64,000 nucleotides of DNA, taken from positions 11,780,001 through 11,844,000 of the forward strand of contig CM106586.1 in assembly GCA_048013815.1 (NCBI GenBank), given 5' to 3'. Shown here piece by piece: positions 34,613 through 48,070 of the stretch. The notes under the pieces are model-generated. The model was not told the DNA's origin, did not search any database, and saw only the letters and a list, made by a program, of their open reading frames with translations. The DNA comes from Setoptus koraiensis. Its lineage: Eukaryota > Arthropoda. Numbering within the stretch: the first letter of the stretch is position 1; each line of letters starts with the position of its first letter. A program made the position numbers and the translations under genes.

Positions 34613-35105
34613 AGCGCGAAACAACAGCGAGACAGCGAACGAGGAGACAGAAAATTGCGCTGCCGGCGCACGGCGGACACAACGAGCGATTACATAACAA
34701 TTATACATGCGTATGCAAAATAGGTTACGCTGCAAAGCGAATTTCGCTCCACCAGAAAGTGCTCTAAATCACGACCCGTGTGTGTGTGTGTGTGCGTTAA
34801 ACAAAGGTCATGTTGGCTCACTTAACGTGGACTTGGTGCGTCGTGAAGCGCTCGAGTGGCTCAATTAGGCATCAACCGGCTGACCGTCGAGCGCAGTCCG
34901 GCATCGCATGTAAATTCAACTGTCGATACTTTTATGACTATTATATTGCCGCGATAATATCGACGTATGCGTATATCGGCTGCGAGCTTGAGGCCGCCGC
35001 TCGCAGCACCAGTCGGCAGTGGGCATGATAAACCGACAATTGGCAACTGCAAATTGAGATGGATTGCTTGGCGGCGCTCACGCCATCGTCGCGGCGAGTC
35101 CACAC

Positions 35106-35144
35106 GCCGCCGCTCCGCGAGCTGCAAGCTCGCGGAGCGGCGGC
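35106..35144. repeat. perfect 18-bp inverted repeat, 3-nt loop
   Basis: Arms 35106-35123 and 35127-35144 are exact reverse complements around GCA, almost pure G/C. It would form a very stable hairpin in DNA or RNA. Confidence 0.95.
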
Positions 35145-35253
35145 ACAAGATTCTCGGGCCGGCCGGCCTCCGAATTGGCCGATATGGCCTGACGCGAGAA
35201 CTGACAGTGTGTCTCTGTCGTTGGCCGGTCGGTCGGTTGGCCGGATGGCCGGT

Positions 35254-35308
35254 CGATGCGATGGCCGATGCGACGGCCGATGCGACGGCCGATGCGATGG
35301 TGGATGCG
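35254..35308. repeat. 12-bp GATGCGACGGCC minisatellite
   Basis: Four to five imperfect copies of a 12-bp unit (GATGCGACGGCC, GATGCGATGGCC). Confidence 0.8.
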
Positions 35309-36245
35309 CACGGACAAAGGGCTGCGTGCGCTTGTTTCAGGAGCAGAGAGAGCCGAGAGGTCCGACGACAACACTTGTCGAGCCGCCGGCCAGAGCGCAG
35401 CGCAGATTGGGAACACACACACACACTCGCATAATAATGTTACATAATAATAACAATACTAATAATGATAAATGATCATTATATTGATGATGGTTTTATT
35501 CTGTTGCTTTGTGAAGAGCCGTTTACTCTTGGCCCGGTCGCCGCTTTGTTGTGCGCTCAATGTGTGCCTGCCAGCCAGCCAGCCGGCCGGCCAGCTCCAC
35601 ATTTCGGCCCGGCCGAAATAGTTGGCCGGTCCGAGCTCAGGTGAACATTGCGCAACATGCCATGGCAGCCATGGCAGCGGTATGAAACATGAATTGGCAC
35701 TTGCAATTGTGTACCGACGTGTGTGTTTGTTTGTCTCGTTCTCGCTTTATCTCTGGACGATCTGGCCACACACATTCGCTCTATGGCCACACATTCGCTG
35801 GCCAGTGAGCGTAGCCAATGGCGGCCGACACCTGTAAATGTGAGCGCACGCAAGCCTCAAATCTTGAACTTGCTCCATTAGGCCCGGCCACCGGCGACCA
35901 GCGCCATTGTGACCGACAGGACCTCACATACATACAATATAATATGATATCGCGCGCGGCCTATAAGCCGATATTATTAATGAATAACGATCATTGCATT
36001 TAGATGCTATTGGTCGGGTTTAATTAGACTTTTGTTTGGCCGCTCTCTGTCCAGCTCTCTGTCCTGCCGTCTATCCTGCTCTGTGTGCCCGTCCGTCGCT
36101 TGCGGTTATTCGGGCCGCATTCACTTCCTGACGCCGCTGTTGTCATCTAATTTATGATGAACGACGATACAGAAATGATACTGACAACAACGGCCTGCGC
36201 CAATGTTACGTACCCATGAATGAGTAATGGTTAACTGCTTGGTGT

Positions 36246-36269
36246 CACACACACACACACACACACACA
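36246..36269. repeat. (CA)n microsatellite
   Basis: Twelve CA units. Confidence 0.95.
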
Positions 36270-36420
36270 TGACAAGACTTTCGTTAAAACAAAACACTAT
36301 GCAAATAATAATATTTGTTTGCTCAGTCAGCACCGTGCTCGCTCAACAAACAGCAAACTGCCCCAACACACACAGCGCATCAGGTCCGCTATTTGTCGAC
36401 TGTCGACAGTGGACGCTCGA

Positions 36421-36490
36421 CCGTCCACTGCCGACCGTCCACTGCCGACCGTCCACTGCCGACCGTTGACTGCCGACCGTCCACTGCCGA
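36421..36490. repeat. 14-bp CCGTCCACTGCCGA minisatellite, 5 copies
   Basis: Five head-to-tail 14-bp units. Four are identical and the fourth copy differs at two bases, so the array is young. Confidence 0.95.
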
Positions 36491-36784
36491 CTGCTGATGA
36501 CGTAATGGTTAGAGTTCATTCTCAGGCTCGCTCGCCGGCCAGCCAGCCAGCCAGCCTGTTGCGTATAGCAGGTATGTTGTTGCATGACAGCGCCTGTCAG
36601 TGAGAGTTGCCGTTGTCTCTTGATTGCGCTCAACGCAAATTGTTGTTGCCACCAACGGCAACTACAATCCGCCAACCAACAATCAATGGCGCTTATTGGC
36701 CTTCTCGGCCAATTTGTAGCAACAAATTCGCCTATGTCATGTGTTATAAATATAACCGAGCCAGCTCATTCATGTGTGTCATTC

Positions 36785-36809
36785 GTGTGTGTGTGTGTGT
36801 GTGTGTGTG
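36785..36809. repeat. (GT)n microsatellite
   Basis: About twelve GT units. Confidence 0.95.
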
Positions 36810-37892
36810 CGTTCATGTTACGCAACACGACCAAAAGATAAACACGGCCATTTGCATAGCCAATAGCTGTCAGACATATTCACACGGTTCCCCCGCGCTT
36901 GCCGTTGTGCGTCGTCTGGTGTGAGTCTGGTGTGAGCCTGGTGTGAGTCTGGTGTCCCGAGATGACCATTACGACCTGCGCATGCTGACCAACAAAACAA
37001 ACCGAGTGTACGCGCCACTCGACGCTGCCCACAATGGTCTTGTGTGCGCAGTGCAGGTATGCAAAACACTGACCACTAGCAACTGGTGCTCGCAAGTGTC
37101 CGTTCCCACCGTGTCTATCCAGCGGGCCAGCCAGCGATCGACACACAAGTCACAAATTATCGCGGCCACCACCACTGGCCAACATTACATAACAAACAAC
37201 TGGCAACGCACGACGCAGGCTAAAGGCCAGCTAAGCGTAACCAATAACCTGTTGCAGTGTGGCCAGAGCCAATTCGGGCGCCCAACTCCGATTGTGCGCT
37301 CCTTTGTATTAATACATGTTGCTGCACAGTTAAATACCTGTCCGTGCGCATTGTGGTGCACTGGTCGTGAACTGCAATGGCCACATGTTTCAATTGGACT
37401 CGATATATTTATGTTTGGAATCGGAATGGATATGTGTGTGTGTGTGGAATCAGAACGGCCATACATGTGGCCGGTCCACGGTGCGTTTGTGTGAGAGCCG
37501 CAGCAATGAAAATTAAATAGATTGCACGGCTCCCCTTGATTATTGACTGGCGCTTTGAGTGCCCATTTGAATACTCAATTCGCACAAGCTATCGCTTACA
37601 TTCTGATATCGGCCCGCGATGTTAATTCTGCCCGCAACTGCTGACACCACCGTTGGCAAGCGCACTCCGATTTACATTCGGGCAGCCAGCGAGAAGCCGT
37701 GGAATATTTCGATTGCATGCTTTGCCCGCTGGTGGTGCTAGGCAACCATTGCCTGCAATTGTGTGTGTGTGTGTGCAAAATCACAGCAACAACTAAATGA
37801 AATAAATGAAAAAAGTATCATGAAAACAAATCTCAGCGCTCACACACGACAACCAAGAATCAGAGCCTGATTACCAGACGATAAACAGCTTG

Positions 37893-37980
37893 CTCCGTTC
37901 GGCTCCGTTCGGCTCTGTTCGGCTTCGTTCGGCTCCGCTCGGCTCCGCTCGGTTCGGCGCGGATCGGCGCGGATCGGCTC
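37893..37980. repeat. 10-bp CTCCGTTCGG minisatellite
   Basis: About nine imperfect copies of a 10-bp unit (CTCCGTTCGG, CTTCGTTCGG, CTCCGCTCGG and variants). Confidence 0.85.
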
Positions 37981-38500
37981 AACGCGGCTCAGTTCAAATC
38001 GGTTCTGCTCAGCTCGCTGTGGCTGGTGCCAATAATTTGCATACACGCAATCGAACATGAAGTGTCTGTTACGTCTGGCGTTTCGTTCAGCATAGAATTA
38101 CAATAATTATAACGCATGATTCTCCCACAACGACTCGTCAAGCGACTAAATTCACAGAGTGCCAATCACAGAGCCTGTCCCTCTGATTGCGTCATGAATA
38201 TTCATGTTCTGCAAATAACTGTATCTCGTTGCGCATCCATCGTGTGCGTGTGCTGCTTGGCACGCGCTAGAAATGCGGCCGCCGGCGTGCAAAATTCACG
38301 GTCATCATCCGGTTCGTCATCACGCAAAAGCTACGCGCGGGCTGTCAGTTCGGTCATGCAAATAAGCTCGCTCGCGCCCGGCGTCCTCCAACCCGATCAT
38401 ACCGATCCATTCGGGACATATTTGCCGTCAATAATTGCCTACTCTGTTGGCGAGTTGTTGTTTCCTTCGAGATATTGTTCATTTTTTGTTGACAGTGCAG

Positions 38501-39984
38501 AATATTTGTTCCGCAATGGTTTTTTTTCGCCGCCAGTCAACCACTGCGAGCCCACAAACAACCACAACGACGAGAAAAGAAAAAGGTATATTTCACAAAA
38601 GTTATTGACTCCTCTACACGAGGCCGCGCTGCTTGTGAGTGAATCATGGTGACATTGAACTCGCCGCCGCCGCCGCCGCTGCTGCCACCAAAACTACAAT
38701 CATCTTTGTGTGGATGACAGAAGAAAAAGAGAAAAGTTTCGTGACACAAAGGAGAATTCTTCACAGCTATTCACCTGTGTCACTACTGTCACACACAACA
38801 ACCTGTGCGCCGGCCACCGCTGCAACAACAATAAAGACTTCCTCTGGTTTGTCGATGCTGTTGTCGTTTTCGTTGTCGCTGTCGTTGCTGTTGTTGTTGT
38901 TGTGGTCGTCACCAGTTTCAATTGTTGTGTTCCTTTGGTGCCGGTGGCGTTCTTTCAACTTTTTGCCAGCAACAACTGCCAGTGGTCAGCGACGCACAAA
39001 TGTATTTCTAGTAGAGCGCTGGCTGAGGCTTTCGTCTGGTCTGGTCCCTTCTCGTCTCGTCTCGTAGCAAGTGGAGCAAGCATTTCGTGCTTGCTTCAAT
39101 GGTCAATGTCACCAAATCTTATCTTGTGTGTCATGCCATTTGAAGCTTCGAATTTGGCTGCAACTTCCACGTTGCAGCCACTCTCTTCTCCATTCTGGCC
39201 ACCTGTTCTAGCCAGTGGCAATTACTTTTCAAGTTTTGAAACTGACTGTTGTATTCTCTTATTGAATCCTATGAATGACATTGGCTTGTTTGTCCAGTCT
39301 CTAGCGTGGTGTCAGCATTGTATGCAGGCCAGCAGAAACATTTGAGACATAGCGAAGCCATCATTAACTCCGCCAGCTAAGCAGTTATAAGTCTGCCAGA
39401 CACACATAGACAGAAATGGATAAATAGATTGATATATTGCGTCAGGGAGAGCGAGAGACGCACTATCTCACAAATTCAAGTTCTCGTATAAAATGATGAG
39501 AAGGCACAACAACGTCAAATAAAATTTAAAGCCTCACAATTCTCGAAAAGTTTCACGATCAACCTTTGGCTCTGTTTGCTTGCGTAAATGTGCGTCAAAA
39601 ATCTTTATTTAGTTCTTTGGTCCACATTATATACTATGTAAGCTTGCTATATAATAATGATAATAATTTTCAACATTTTCGAAGAAATTGAATCTCACTA
39701 AAGACGTCATATTTTGTGTTGTAGTTCTTCAACTTAGCGAATCAGGTGGGGGCACTGATATAGTAATAGTAATTTCACCAAGTCCACCTTCAACACACAC
39801 TACTATTCCTATTATAACCATCATAATTCTTTCTAGATCAAAATACATTGCAAATGTATATACGCATGTATCTGGGGATAAAAATACATTTCAATTTGAA
39901 AAATCAAACTTAACAAGAGTTTATGTGTGTCAGAATCTTTTCTCCAAAGATCGTACTTCATTGTCTGATGCTTGTATCAGGTGT
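38501..39984. other. intergenic and 3' UTR of large Q-rich gene
   Basis: AATAAA on the minus strand at 39604-39609 probably ends the Q-rich gene, giving a 3' UTR of about 380 nt. Farther left the DNA contains GTT/CAA repeats (38850-38905) and no supported gene. Confidence 0.5.
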
Positions 39985-42900
39985 TTAAGTTGGTCTTTGT
40001 TGTTGTTGCTGTTGTTGTTGCTGCTGCTGCTGTTGTTGCTGCTGTTGCTGTTGTCGTTGTTGTCGTTGCAACTGCTGCGTCTTTGCCTGTTTCAATATTC
40101 TATCCAATAGAGGATTTGGTAGATATTCTTCCACTTGTTCATCAGCGCAAGCAACTAATTCAATTTTGTCAGAGAATGAGACACTTTTCTTTTTGCCGTT
40201 GTCCACAGAAGAAAATTTCAATTTGTTGTTACTAATACCACAACTGATAATACTTTTGGCCTTAATCGCTCCATTCATATTCTTGCCGCCGTTGCTGAAT
40301 GCTGCGGCGTTGTTGTTGATCAATGTTGTTGCCGATATCTTAGAAGCCGGCGTTACCTCTTGATGATAGTAAACTGCGGTACCATGCCCATTCTTGTTAT
40401 CATTACCCACAAGCTTCTTATCAATGCTTGCCCGGGACGTTAACCTGTTGTTGTTGCTGTTAGTAGAAACAAATTGTTGTTGCTGCTGCGGTTGGCTCAT
40501 AGAAACGCTCTTTCTCTTTCGCATTTGTCCGGCCGACGTTGAGTCTTCGCTCTCTTCGGTGTCTTGAGTGGCCGAGGTTGATTCCTCCTCTTCGTCGTCG
40601 TCATCGACCCCATCTTCCTCACCCTCGTCCATATCATCGTCAAAGTCTTCTAGATCATCGCCATTGATCATCATCTTTAATTTGTTGATTAAAGCTGGCG
40701 ACAATAGACTATTGTTGTTATTATTATTGATTTGTTGCTGTTGTTGCAACAATTGTTGTTGCTTCAATTGCATTTGCTTGATTTTTTGTCTCAATTTGAT
40801 CATCTCCTGATTGCTCAACAGGTTTTTTCTCGTTTGTTGCTGCTGTCTAGACAACATCTTATTGCTCAACATACTCATCATTGCCTTAATCATTAGGGCC
40901 TCGTCAAGTTCATCCAGGCTCATTGCATCAGCATCGTCGTCGCAGCCAATCTCGTTTTCACCTTTGTTTCCATTGCTTTCGGCATTGTGATAATGATGCT
41001 TAGCCTGAAATTGTGACTTTGTATAGAGCATCGCTGTTTGCTGTCGCTCTAATTGATCGCATGTTGTTGTTTGTTGCTTGTCTGCATCAACGGAAAACGA
41101 ATTCACAGATAATCTTTCATCCCTTGATAGATTACTCTGCAAACTGTGCTCGCTACTAAGACTGCTGATACTGTTTGAATCAATCTGCTTACTGTTGGCG
41201 CATAATCCGTGCTTTTGCAACATCTTCAGCGAAGGCATAATCTGTGCACTGGAGCCATTGTTGCGATACTGTGATACAGATTTAATCATTGGTGGTTGCC
41301 CATCGTCGCAAGCCGAATGAACTCCCGACGTGGACGACGAGCCCGTAGAAGAGGCACCTCCATCCGATGACGAAGACGGCGACGAAGAACCCGGCGGAAG
41401 TGGCGGTGGAGGTGGCGAGTACTGATTCGCTAAACTAGAATTATAGGAATGACTTTGTTGTTGCTGTTGCTGGTTTTGAATTGATAATTGATTCGACTGT
41501 TGTGATCGATCGATTGTTTTAGAGGCCATGCCAAGATCGCTGTTGGCTGATGAAGCAACAAAATCATTCACATCAAGACCAACCATTCTAGATTGCTGCT
41601 CGCAACCAGTGGCTCTTGGCACTGATGTGTTGCGACCCATAGTTGTATGGTCAGATAACTGATTGAAGCTGATGCTTGTAGCTAATCTTAGCCCAGTGTT
41701 GTTTATCATTGCCACTTGAGCGGCGCCAGAATTCATCACTGGCCCTGTCAAATCATCGTGAATGATTTTGTAGTTGCCCTGTGTTGTTAGTTTCGTTACA
41801 CTACCGCCAGCACTGTAGCCAACGCTTGATACATGATGATTACCTGTTGATTGATGTTGCGCAACTTGTGCTGTAAGCTGTGCCGACGATGATGGTGCCG
41901 ATGATAATGATGGCTGAGATGAATTTGAGTGATGCAAACTTGACAACCTGCTCGTTTGTTCAAGGTTATGCGTTTGATTCGTGCCCGATTCAATGTAGTT
42001 AGAACGATGTTGATAGTTGCTATTGGCAGTGCTCGTTGTTGTTACATCATCTCTTGGATAGCCAGTCCTCTGGCTATTTGTTTGTGTTTGCGAGCAATGA
42101 TCATTCAACTGCAACTTCATATGAATGGGGGCCGGATAATCATTAACAACGCTTGATTTAAGCCTGAAATCGCCGCCAACTGATTGGCCGCTAATTAGTC
42201 GTTGCTGTTGGCTGCGATCAGTTGTGACGCTGTGAATTGCATGGTGATTAATTTGCTCTATGGGCTTGTTAGTACCACAACACATATCTTTATCATGATT
42301 GGCTTCGTGATTTCTCAATTCGGCTAGACTAAATTGATTAGAATCGATTGAATCTACACTTTTTGTTAATTCATCATTAATTTTTAGCGGTGCTAATTTT
42401 GTTGTTTCTGATGTTGATGATGTTTGCGACGGTGGCGGATTAGAGAGGCTTGCATAAACCGATGTTGATGTCGATGTCATGAGAATTGGTGTGTGATTAA
42501 TCATCTGTTGCAATGGTGGCGGTGGCGTAGGAAAACGAAAGCTTTCATCACTACCATTTGATTGTATACTGGAGAGTTCATTTTTTTGGGAACTTTCCGT
42601 ATCATCATAGCTGGCCACATAATCGTAATTGTTATCATTCTTAGGGGCGGCGTGCTGCTGTTGTTGCTGTTGATGGTGCTGGTGCTGGTGCAAATTCCGC
42701 TCATCAATCATTGGTGAACCCGTATATTTTATTGAATTCTGATTGAATTTCCTCGACTCCTGAGGCTCGTCTAGATTTATATATTGGTCTGCACTATTGT
42801 TTGGATGCAAATTATCATTTTGGTTAACTAGATCACCGCCAACTTTGCCATTATGTAGGCGCCTGGTGTCATGCAACCGATGAAAATAGTCTCGACTAGT

Positions 42901-45900
42901 CGGATGACAAGGCAATGGTGGAGGTGGAGTGGGCATTGTGTCTGGATTTGTTTTATTCGGACGCTTCAGAACACTACGTTTCTCTGGCAAAGGTGGCGGT
43001 GGTGGCAGCGAGGAACGTTCTAATGATTTTGGTCGCTTCATAACAGTAGCTATTGGGACATGAAGATTATTACTATTATCATTTGCGCCATTATTGTTGT
43101 TATTTTGATTTATCATGACAGCAGATTCCGATGAGAGATCTAAAGAAGATCTCGGTTTTTGTAACTGTTGCATGGGATGATGATTGATTTGATCTGGCAT
43201 CCGTTGTGATAGTGCAACAGTCTCATTCTTATTTGCCACAACTGCCGCACCGCCAATCTCGCCTTCATTCGTCATCTTTGATTTAGCGCTGCCATCAAAC
43301 ATCATCATAGAAGAAGTTATGTAAGAGCCATTTGTCTTACAATTCAACTGACCGTTCACCGCTTCTTGCGCTGAATTAATAGGTATGGGTGCAAATTTAG
43401 TATCGACTTGGTCTTGCTGGTTGAAGTGATGCTGAAGGTGATTTTGTTGCATAGCCATCATTTTAGATGACAGATGATTGGGGTGGATCTGAGATAAAAT
43501 TTTGCCATCGCTTCTGGCCAATTGATTAGTCTTGTCGTGATTACGCCTGTCAATTACGTCGTGCTGTTGTTGGCCATCATTGCACTGCACGTCTGTCTTC
43601 ATCATTGCATTGTCTGCCATTGTTGTTTGCTCGCCAGTTAGATTATTTTTGCCATTGCAAATGGAGGTAGCTTTGGTTTGTGGAAATTGAATTCTGCGTT
43701 CTGCTGACACCGCAACATTCTTGGCCACGGAGGCTTCATCAACAACATCCCGAGATGACATAGAAGCACATGAATACTTCATCTGTTGTTGTTGCTGCTG
43801 GTCAACAACGTGACGTTGAGAGCGACAAGATGTAGCAGCAGATATGTCCATTGCAGTGCCATTCCCGCTCACCGAGGCTACTATCGGCTTATTTATCAAG
43901 GTTGGAGGCATTGCACTATGGTCATTTTTAGTTTGTTGTTCTTGCCGTTCACTCTTATGCTTATATAATTGCTCCGTCTTGCCTGTCATGTGTGCCTGTT
44001 GTTGCTGGCTCGGAAACTGACCGCTGAGACAAGATTGGCTAGATTGTTGTTGAGCTAGCTGATGCTGAGATTGGTTGCGAGGTTGAGGTTGCAAACTAGG
44101 CGCGTTTATTTGCTTCACTGATTCTTCTGAGTGATTGTACCTCTGTTGCTGTTGTTGCGGTTGACCACTAACATAATGGATGCTTGAAGACAATTCGGCT
44201 CTATTTGTTGTTGTTGTTGATGTTTGTAGTTGGTTTGATGGTGGCACTGATACATTGTACTGATGTTGTTGCATATGCTGTTGTTGTGATGACGGTGGTC
44301 CTAGCAGGTGCAAATTGGAATTTGCTGATTGTTTAAAATCACTTCCACTAATAGTACTCTCTGAAGGGTCGCTGCTTACTGCAGCGTGAACAAATGAGTT
44401 GCTGTGAGATCTACAATTTGCATCTATTATTCTTCCGGTGGATGTTGTGTCAAATTGAACTAGAGAGCCACCATTAGAGTTAGTTTGATGATGACCAGTC
44501 TTGGCTAAAAGATTGTCCGATGATAATGAACCCAAAAGCGCTTGTTTCTGATAATGGTGGTCATTATTTTGTTTCATTAACTGGACTTGTTGGTTGGTGC
44601 CGTTGACACTATTTGATGTGACATTTCGCTGAATATTATGTTGGTCAACGATGCAAGAACCATTAGGGTTGCCAGAACTGGTCTGCCTAGCAAGTGTCAT
44701 TGCCTTAGGCTGACCATCGCTTACAAATTGTTGGTCTCTCTCAATAGGTGGTTTACTAGTTGATAACATGCCATTCTTGAGTGAAGTTTCGCTTTTTATT
44801 GCTGTGCCAAGATGCTGCTGTTGCTTTTGTCTTGAAAGTGCTATCGCCTGATCGTTATTTCCTCCATTGCTTACTGCCATAAGCAGATGCTTTTGGTGTT
44901 CTTCGCTAGTGGTCGAATTGAAATTAGTCGAGCTCTCATGTTGATGTCTTGAAATGTCGATACTAGTTGGACTTTTATTTGCTAGACTAACTGCAGACGT
45001 TGCTGAATGGGTTGTTTGCTGTTGCTTATTGATTGAATGCTGTGGGCATTTTGTCATGTTTAAAGAGGAAACGCTCGGTGTAGATGATGTTGTCGAACTG
45101 ACGGAGAGACGATCACGAGCACTCATTCTTGGCACTTGTTGGCTAACTGTCAGCTGATTGCTTGCTGGTTGTAGCTTGCTGTTAATTAGATTATTGGCTA
45201 GGTTGATTTGGTTTTGTTGTTGCTGTAGGCCGTTGCTGTTCTGATTCACCTGCTGATAAAGTCGTTGTTGTTGCTGTGTATGAGCCAGTCTAGATTGGAG
45301 TTGTTGCTGGTCAAGGCGACTGGCGTTTGTTTGCATTGATTTTGTCATAATGGCCGACGAAACATCTGCTACCTTCTTGGATGTCTTGTGAGCTGCTAGT
45401 GGTTGGTCCAACAATGGGGAAGGGAGCAATTCTGACGATTGAACAAAACCGTGATCGACATTGTCAGTTGATCCATTCTTGCTGATTGCTTTATCTACAA
45501 CAGTGCAGCGATTTGTTCTGAAGTCGGCGGGTGCCGCAAATAATTGCTGCCTCTTACCGATGGCAGCAGAGTTTCCATTTGAATGGTTTTGATTATGGTT
45601 AGAAGATGAATGATGATCTTGATAGGTTGAGGGCTTCATTTGCATATCGCATTCATTAAGATGTTGATGGTGAGCCAACAATTGACCATTGTTATCATGT
45701 TGTTCTTGTTTTGTATTGATTGTTGTAAAATTTGAGTTGATAAATTGTTGCTGACACTGTTGCGGCTCTTGTTGGCCTATTAAGGCTCGTTGTTGTTGAC
45801 TAGATGATGAGTCTATAGGATAAAGATGTTCGGACGAGTTTCGTACTTGTAGTTGTCTTTGTTGTGAATTAATTAACTTTGTTGTTGATTTATCAGAGCT

Positions 45901-48070
45901 ATTGTGAGAAAATGTGTTTCTGAGACCAGATTGTTGCTGCTGTCGCTGCTCTTGGGATTTGGCCTCATCTGGTAGATGGTAGCCAGATTTCAATGAAGCT
46001 CTGTGATCATTGTCCTGATTGCAAACTATAGTGTTGTCATGTAAAGGTTATTGGTGATTGTTCAGGTTTGAGATATTCAAAGATGAGAAGTAGAAAATAA
46101 AAGAATTGAAAGAAGAATACCATGATAACTTATTTGGTCAGATTATGCAATTTACTTAAGAGCATTGTGTCCACCAGTTAGGGCTAATCAGAACAATAAG
46201 TTAGTTAATTAGAAAGAAAGTTACCTTGATTGTCAGTTGTTTTGAGATTGCCTTGTTGCGAGATTAACATTGTCGTACCATGATGGTAATCTTGACAAGT
46301 GTCTGAGTTTGATAATATAAGAGGTGGTGGAGGTGGTGGGTATGAATGATTATCATCAGCATTACAACTCAAGTTGTTATTATGCAAATCATTTTGGGCG
46401 TCAGCAGTACCATTTCGCCTAATATTTGTTAATTTATAGTGACCGTTACTTTGTTCGTTACTATTGACTGTAGCTAAATTAACTTGATTGTGGCTTTGAG
46501 AACGAGAATGTTGTTGATTTTTAGTTGTTTGCTGTAGAATTGAATCATCAGAATTGACGTTATTTTGATTATTTAGGAAACTCCTTTGTGATTGATGATG
46601 CGCGATTGAATTTGCCCTACAAAGATCAGGTGCACCGTCTGGCGAGGCAACTGCCGGCTGTGCCGTGACCAGAATGGCCTGAGATACTGTTGATGTAGTT
46701 GTTGACTTGTGCTGTTGTTTATTAAATGTTGCAAGTGAGACCATTGTTGCCGTGTTGCTAAGCGAATTGTTGACAGCACGTAAATCATTTAAACTTTGCT
46801 GATGTTCAGGTTTCAATAATGACGGCGGCGGTGGTGGCAGCAAGATTGGTGGTGGTGGTGAATCAAATGATTGCAACGATGACATTGGCGATGATTCCTC
46901 GCTGCTGGTGCCAGACGGTGTTTCAGGCAGTGCTCTATCGTAACTGGATATATTATCGTTGGTATGGTTTGCAATTTGACTACGATTATTGTTAGTTTCC
47001 ATCTGTTTGCCAGTCCGTTGATTATCTTGTTCCTGAGCAGTTCTAGCTTGCTTTTGTTGCTTTAATATTTGTTGTTGTTGAAGCAACGTTTTCAGTGTTG
47101 GCAAGACTGGTGCTGATTTGACGCAGCCATTGTTGATAGCTGGGTGCTGTTGCTGCTGTTGAGTTATCACGTTGGTTGCAGACTTGGGAGCAGCGAAACT
47201 TGGACGAGACGTCTGTCCAGTGTGCGCTTCATTAGGGGCACTATTTGCGGTATTCACTGGCCTCTTGGCCCCTAGGGCTAGCCGTTCGGCTGCACTGAGT
47301 CGAACTGTGGGCTGATCTGTTGTTGTATGATTGCTGCTACTGCTGCAGATACCATTGTTTGTGATTAGTAATTTACTTTTGGGCTTCAGCATATGCTGAT
47401 TGTTTTGCTCTGAACCATTGGATAAATGTTTGTGTTGGTGCTGTTGGTGTTGTTGTTGCATGGCAAGACGATGCTGCTGACTAATGGTGGTAGATTGTGA
47501 AATTGCCGATGAGCTTTTCACAGGCTGCTGCTGCTGCTGTTGTTGTTGTTGCGCCGTCGAGGCGCCATGGATGTATTGCTGGCCGTTGGGGAGCCGAATT
47601 TGGTTTGGCGAATGAACACCACTGTCGTCACTGTGAGATGAATTTGTATCGTTAACAAGTGGCGGCGAGGGTGAAACTGTCAATTTTTTATTTACACCTA
47701 ACGGAGTGGGTATTGCCTTATCTAGCTGCTGTTGCTGCCTGCTAACCAGATTCTGTTGTCTGTTTGCTGCCACTAGAACGGCCGCTTGTCTCATGTGATT
47801 TAAATGATTTTGATTGGCTAGAACGTCGTCGCTTTCTTCGCAGAACTGCTGCAAATGATTTTTGGCTACTATGCTGGTTGCTTTGTTGCTGTTGCCACTG
47901 AACATTTTCAATCTATCGTCCATTTTTGTTTGTTGCTGCTTGCTATTGTCGCCTTGACAGATAATATTTTTCTCATGTTGTTGTTGTTTCATCATGTTGG
48001 TTGGGTGTTGCAACACAAATTGGCTCTCTTTTGGCTTCTCCATGGTGGGGCAACTATTAAAGGTCGACAT
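39985..48070 (-). CDS. very large Gln/Asn/Ser-rich protein, unknown family
   Basis: Two exons, 48070-46225 and 46025-39985. The donor CAAG|GTAACT and acceptor CTATAG|TT rebuild a Val codon and keep frame, giving 2628 aa. It is mostly disordered: long poly-Q stretches, His/Gln, Asn and Ser runs, several class-II-like proline stretches (PPPPPLPEKR, TPPPPLPCHP, FPTPPPPL, PPPPILLPPPPPS), an acidic block (DDLEDFDDDMDEGEEDGVDDDDEEEE), and a predicted helical LMIKAMMSMLSNKML region. Near the C-terminus is a conserved-looking segment, KKKSVSFSDKIELV followed by EEYLPNPLLDRILKQ, with a PP1-docking-like KSVSF. The C-terminus is about 20 Gln then RPT. Proline motifs suggest SH3, WW or EVH1 partners and an actin-linked or scaffold role, which is inference. 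A second Met (MEKPKES) has a stronger Kozak context, CCACCATGG, so translation may begin at residue 10. The 5' exon may lie upstream. Confidence 0.85.
39995..40060. repeat. CAA/CAG array coding the C-terminal polyQ
   Basis: Mixed CAA/CAG codons (read on the minus strand) encode about 20 consecutive glutamines. The interruptions limit slippage. Confidence 0.9.

Larger units (their letters stand above)
30800..38500. other. GC/CpG-rich, minisatellite-rich noncoding island
   Basis: Base composition shifts sharply: GGCCGG, GCCGGC and CGCTCG-type words abound, together with many GGCC tetramers and short tandem arrays. All open frames here overlap each other on both strands and are low complexity, as expected for CpG-rich noncoding DNA. 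No rRNA, tRNA or protein gene is recognised. Function is unknown. Confidence 0.5.

Noticed and set aside
34861-35475. Long overlapping Arg-rich frames on both strands (up to 187 aa)
   Set aside because: Stop codons are rare in CpG-rich DNA. The frames overlap on both strands, contain minisatellite translations and show no domain or splice context.
38116-39345. Frames of 140-211 aa downstream of the Q-rich gene
   Set aside because: They cross GTT/CAA repeats and overlap in several frames; no domain is seen.
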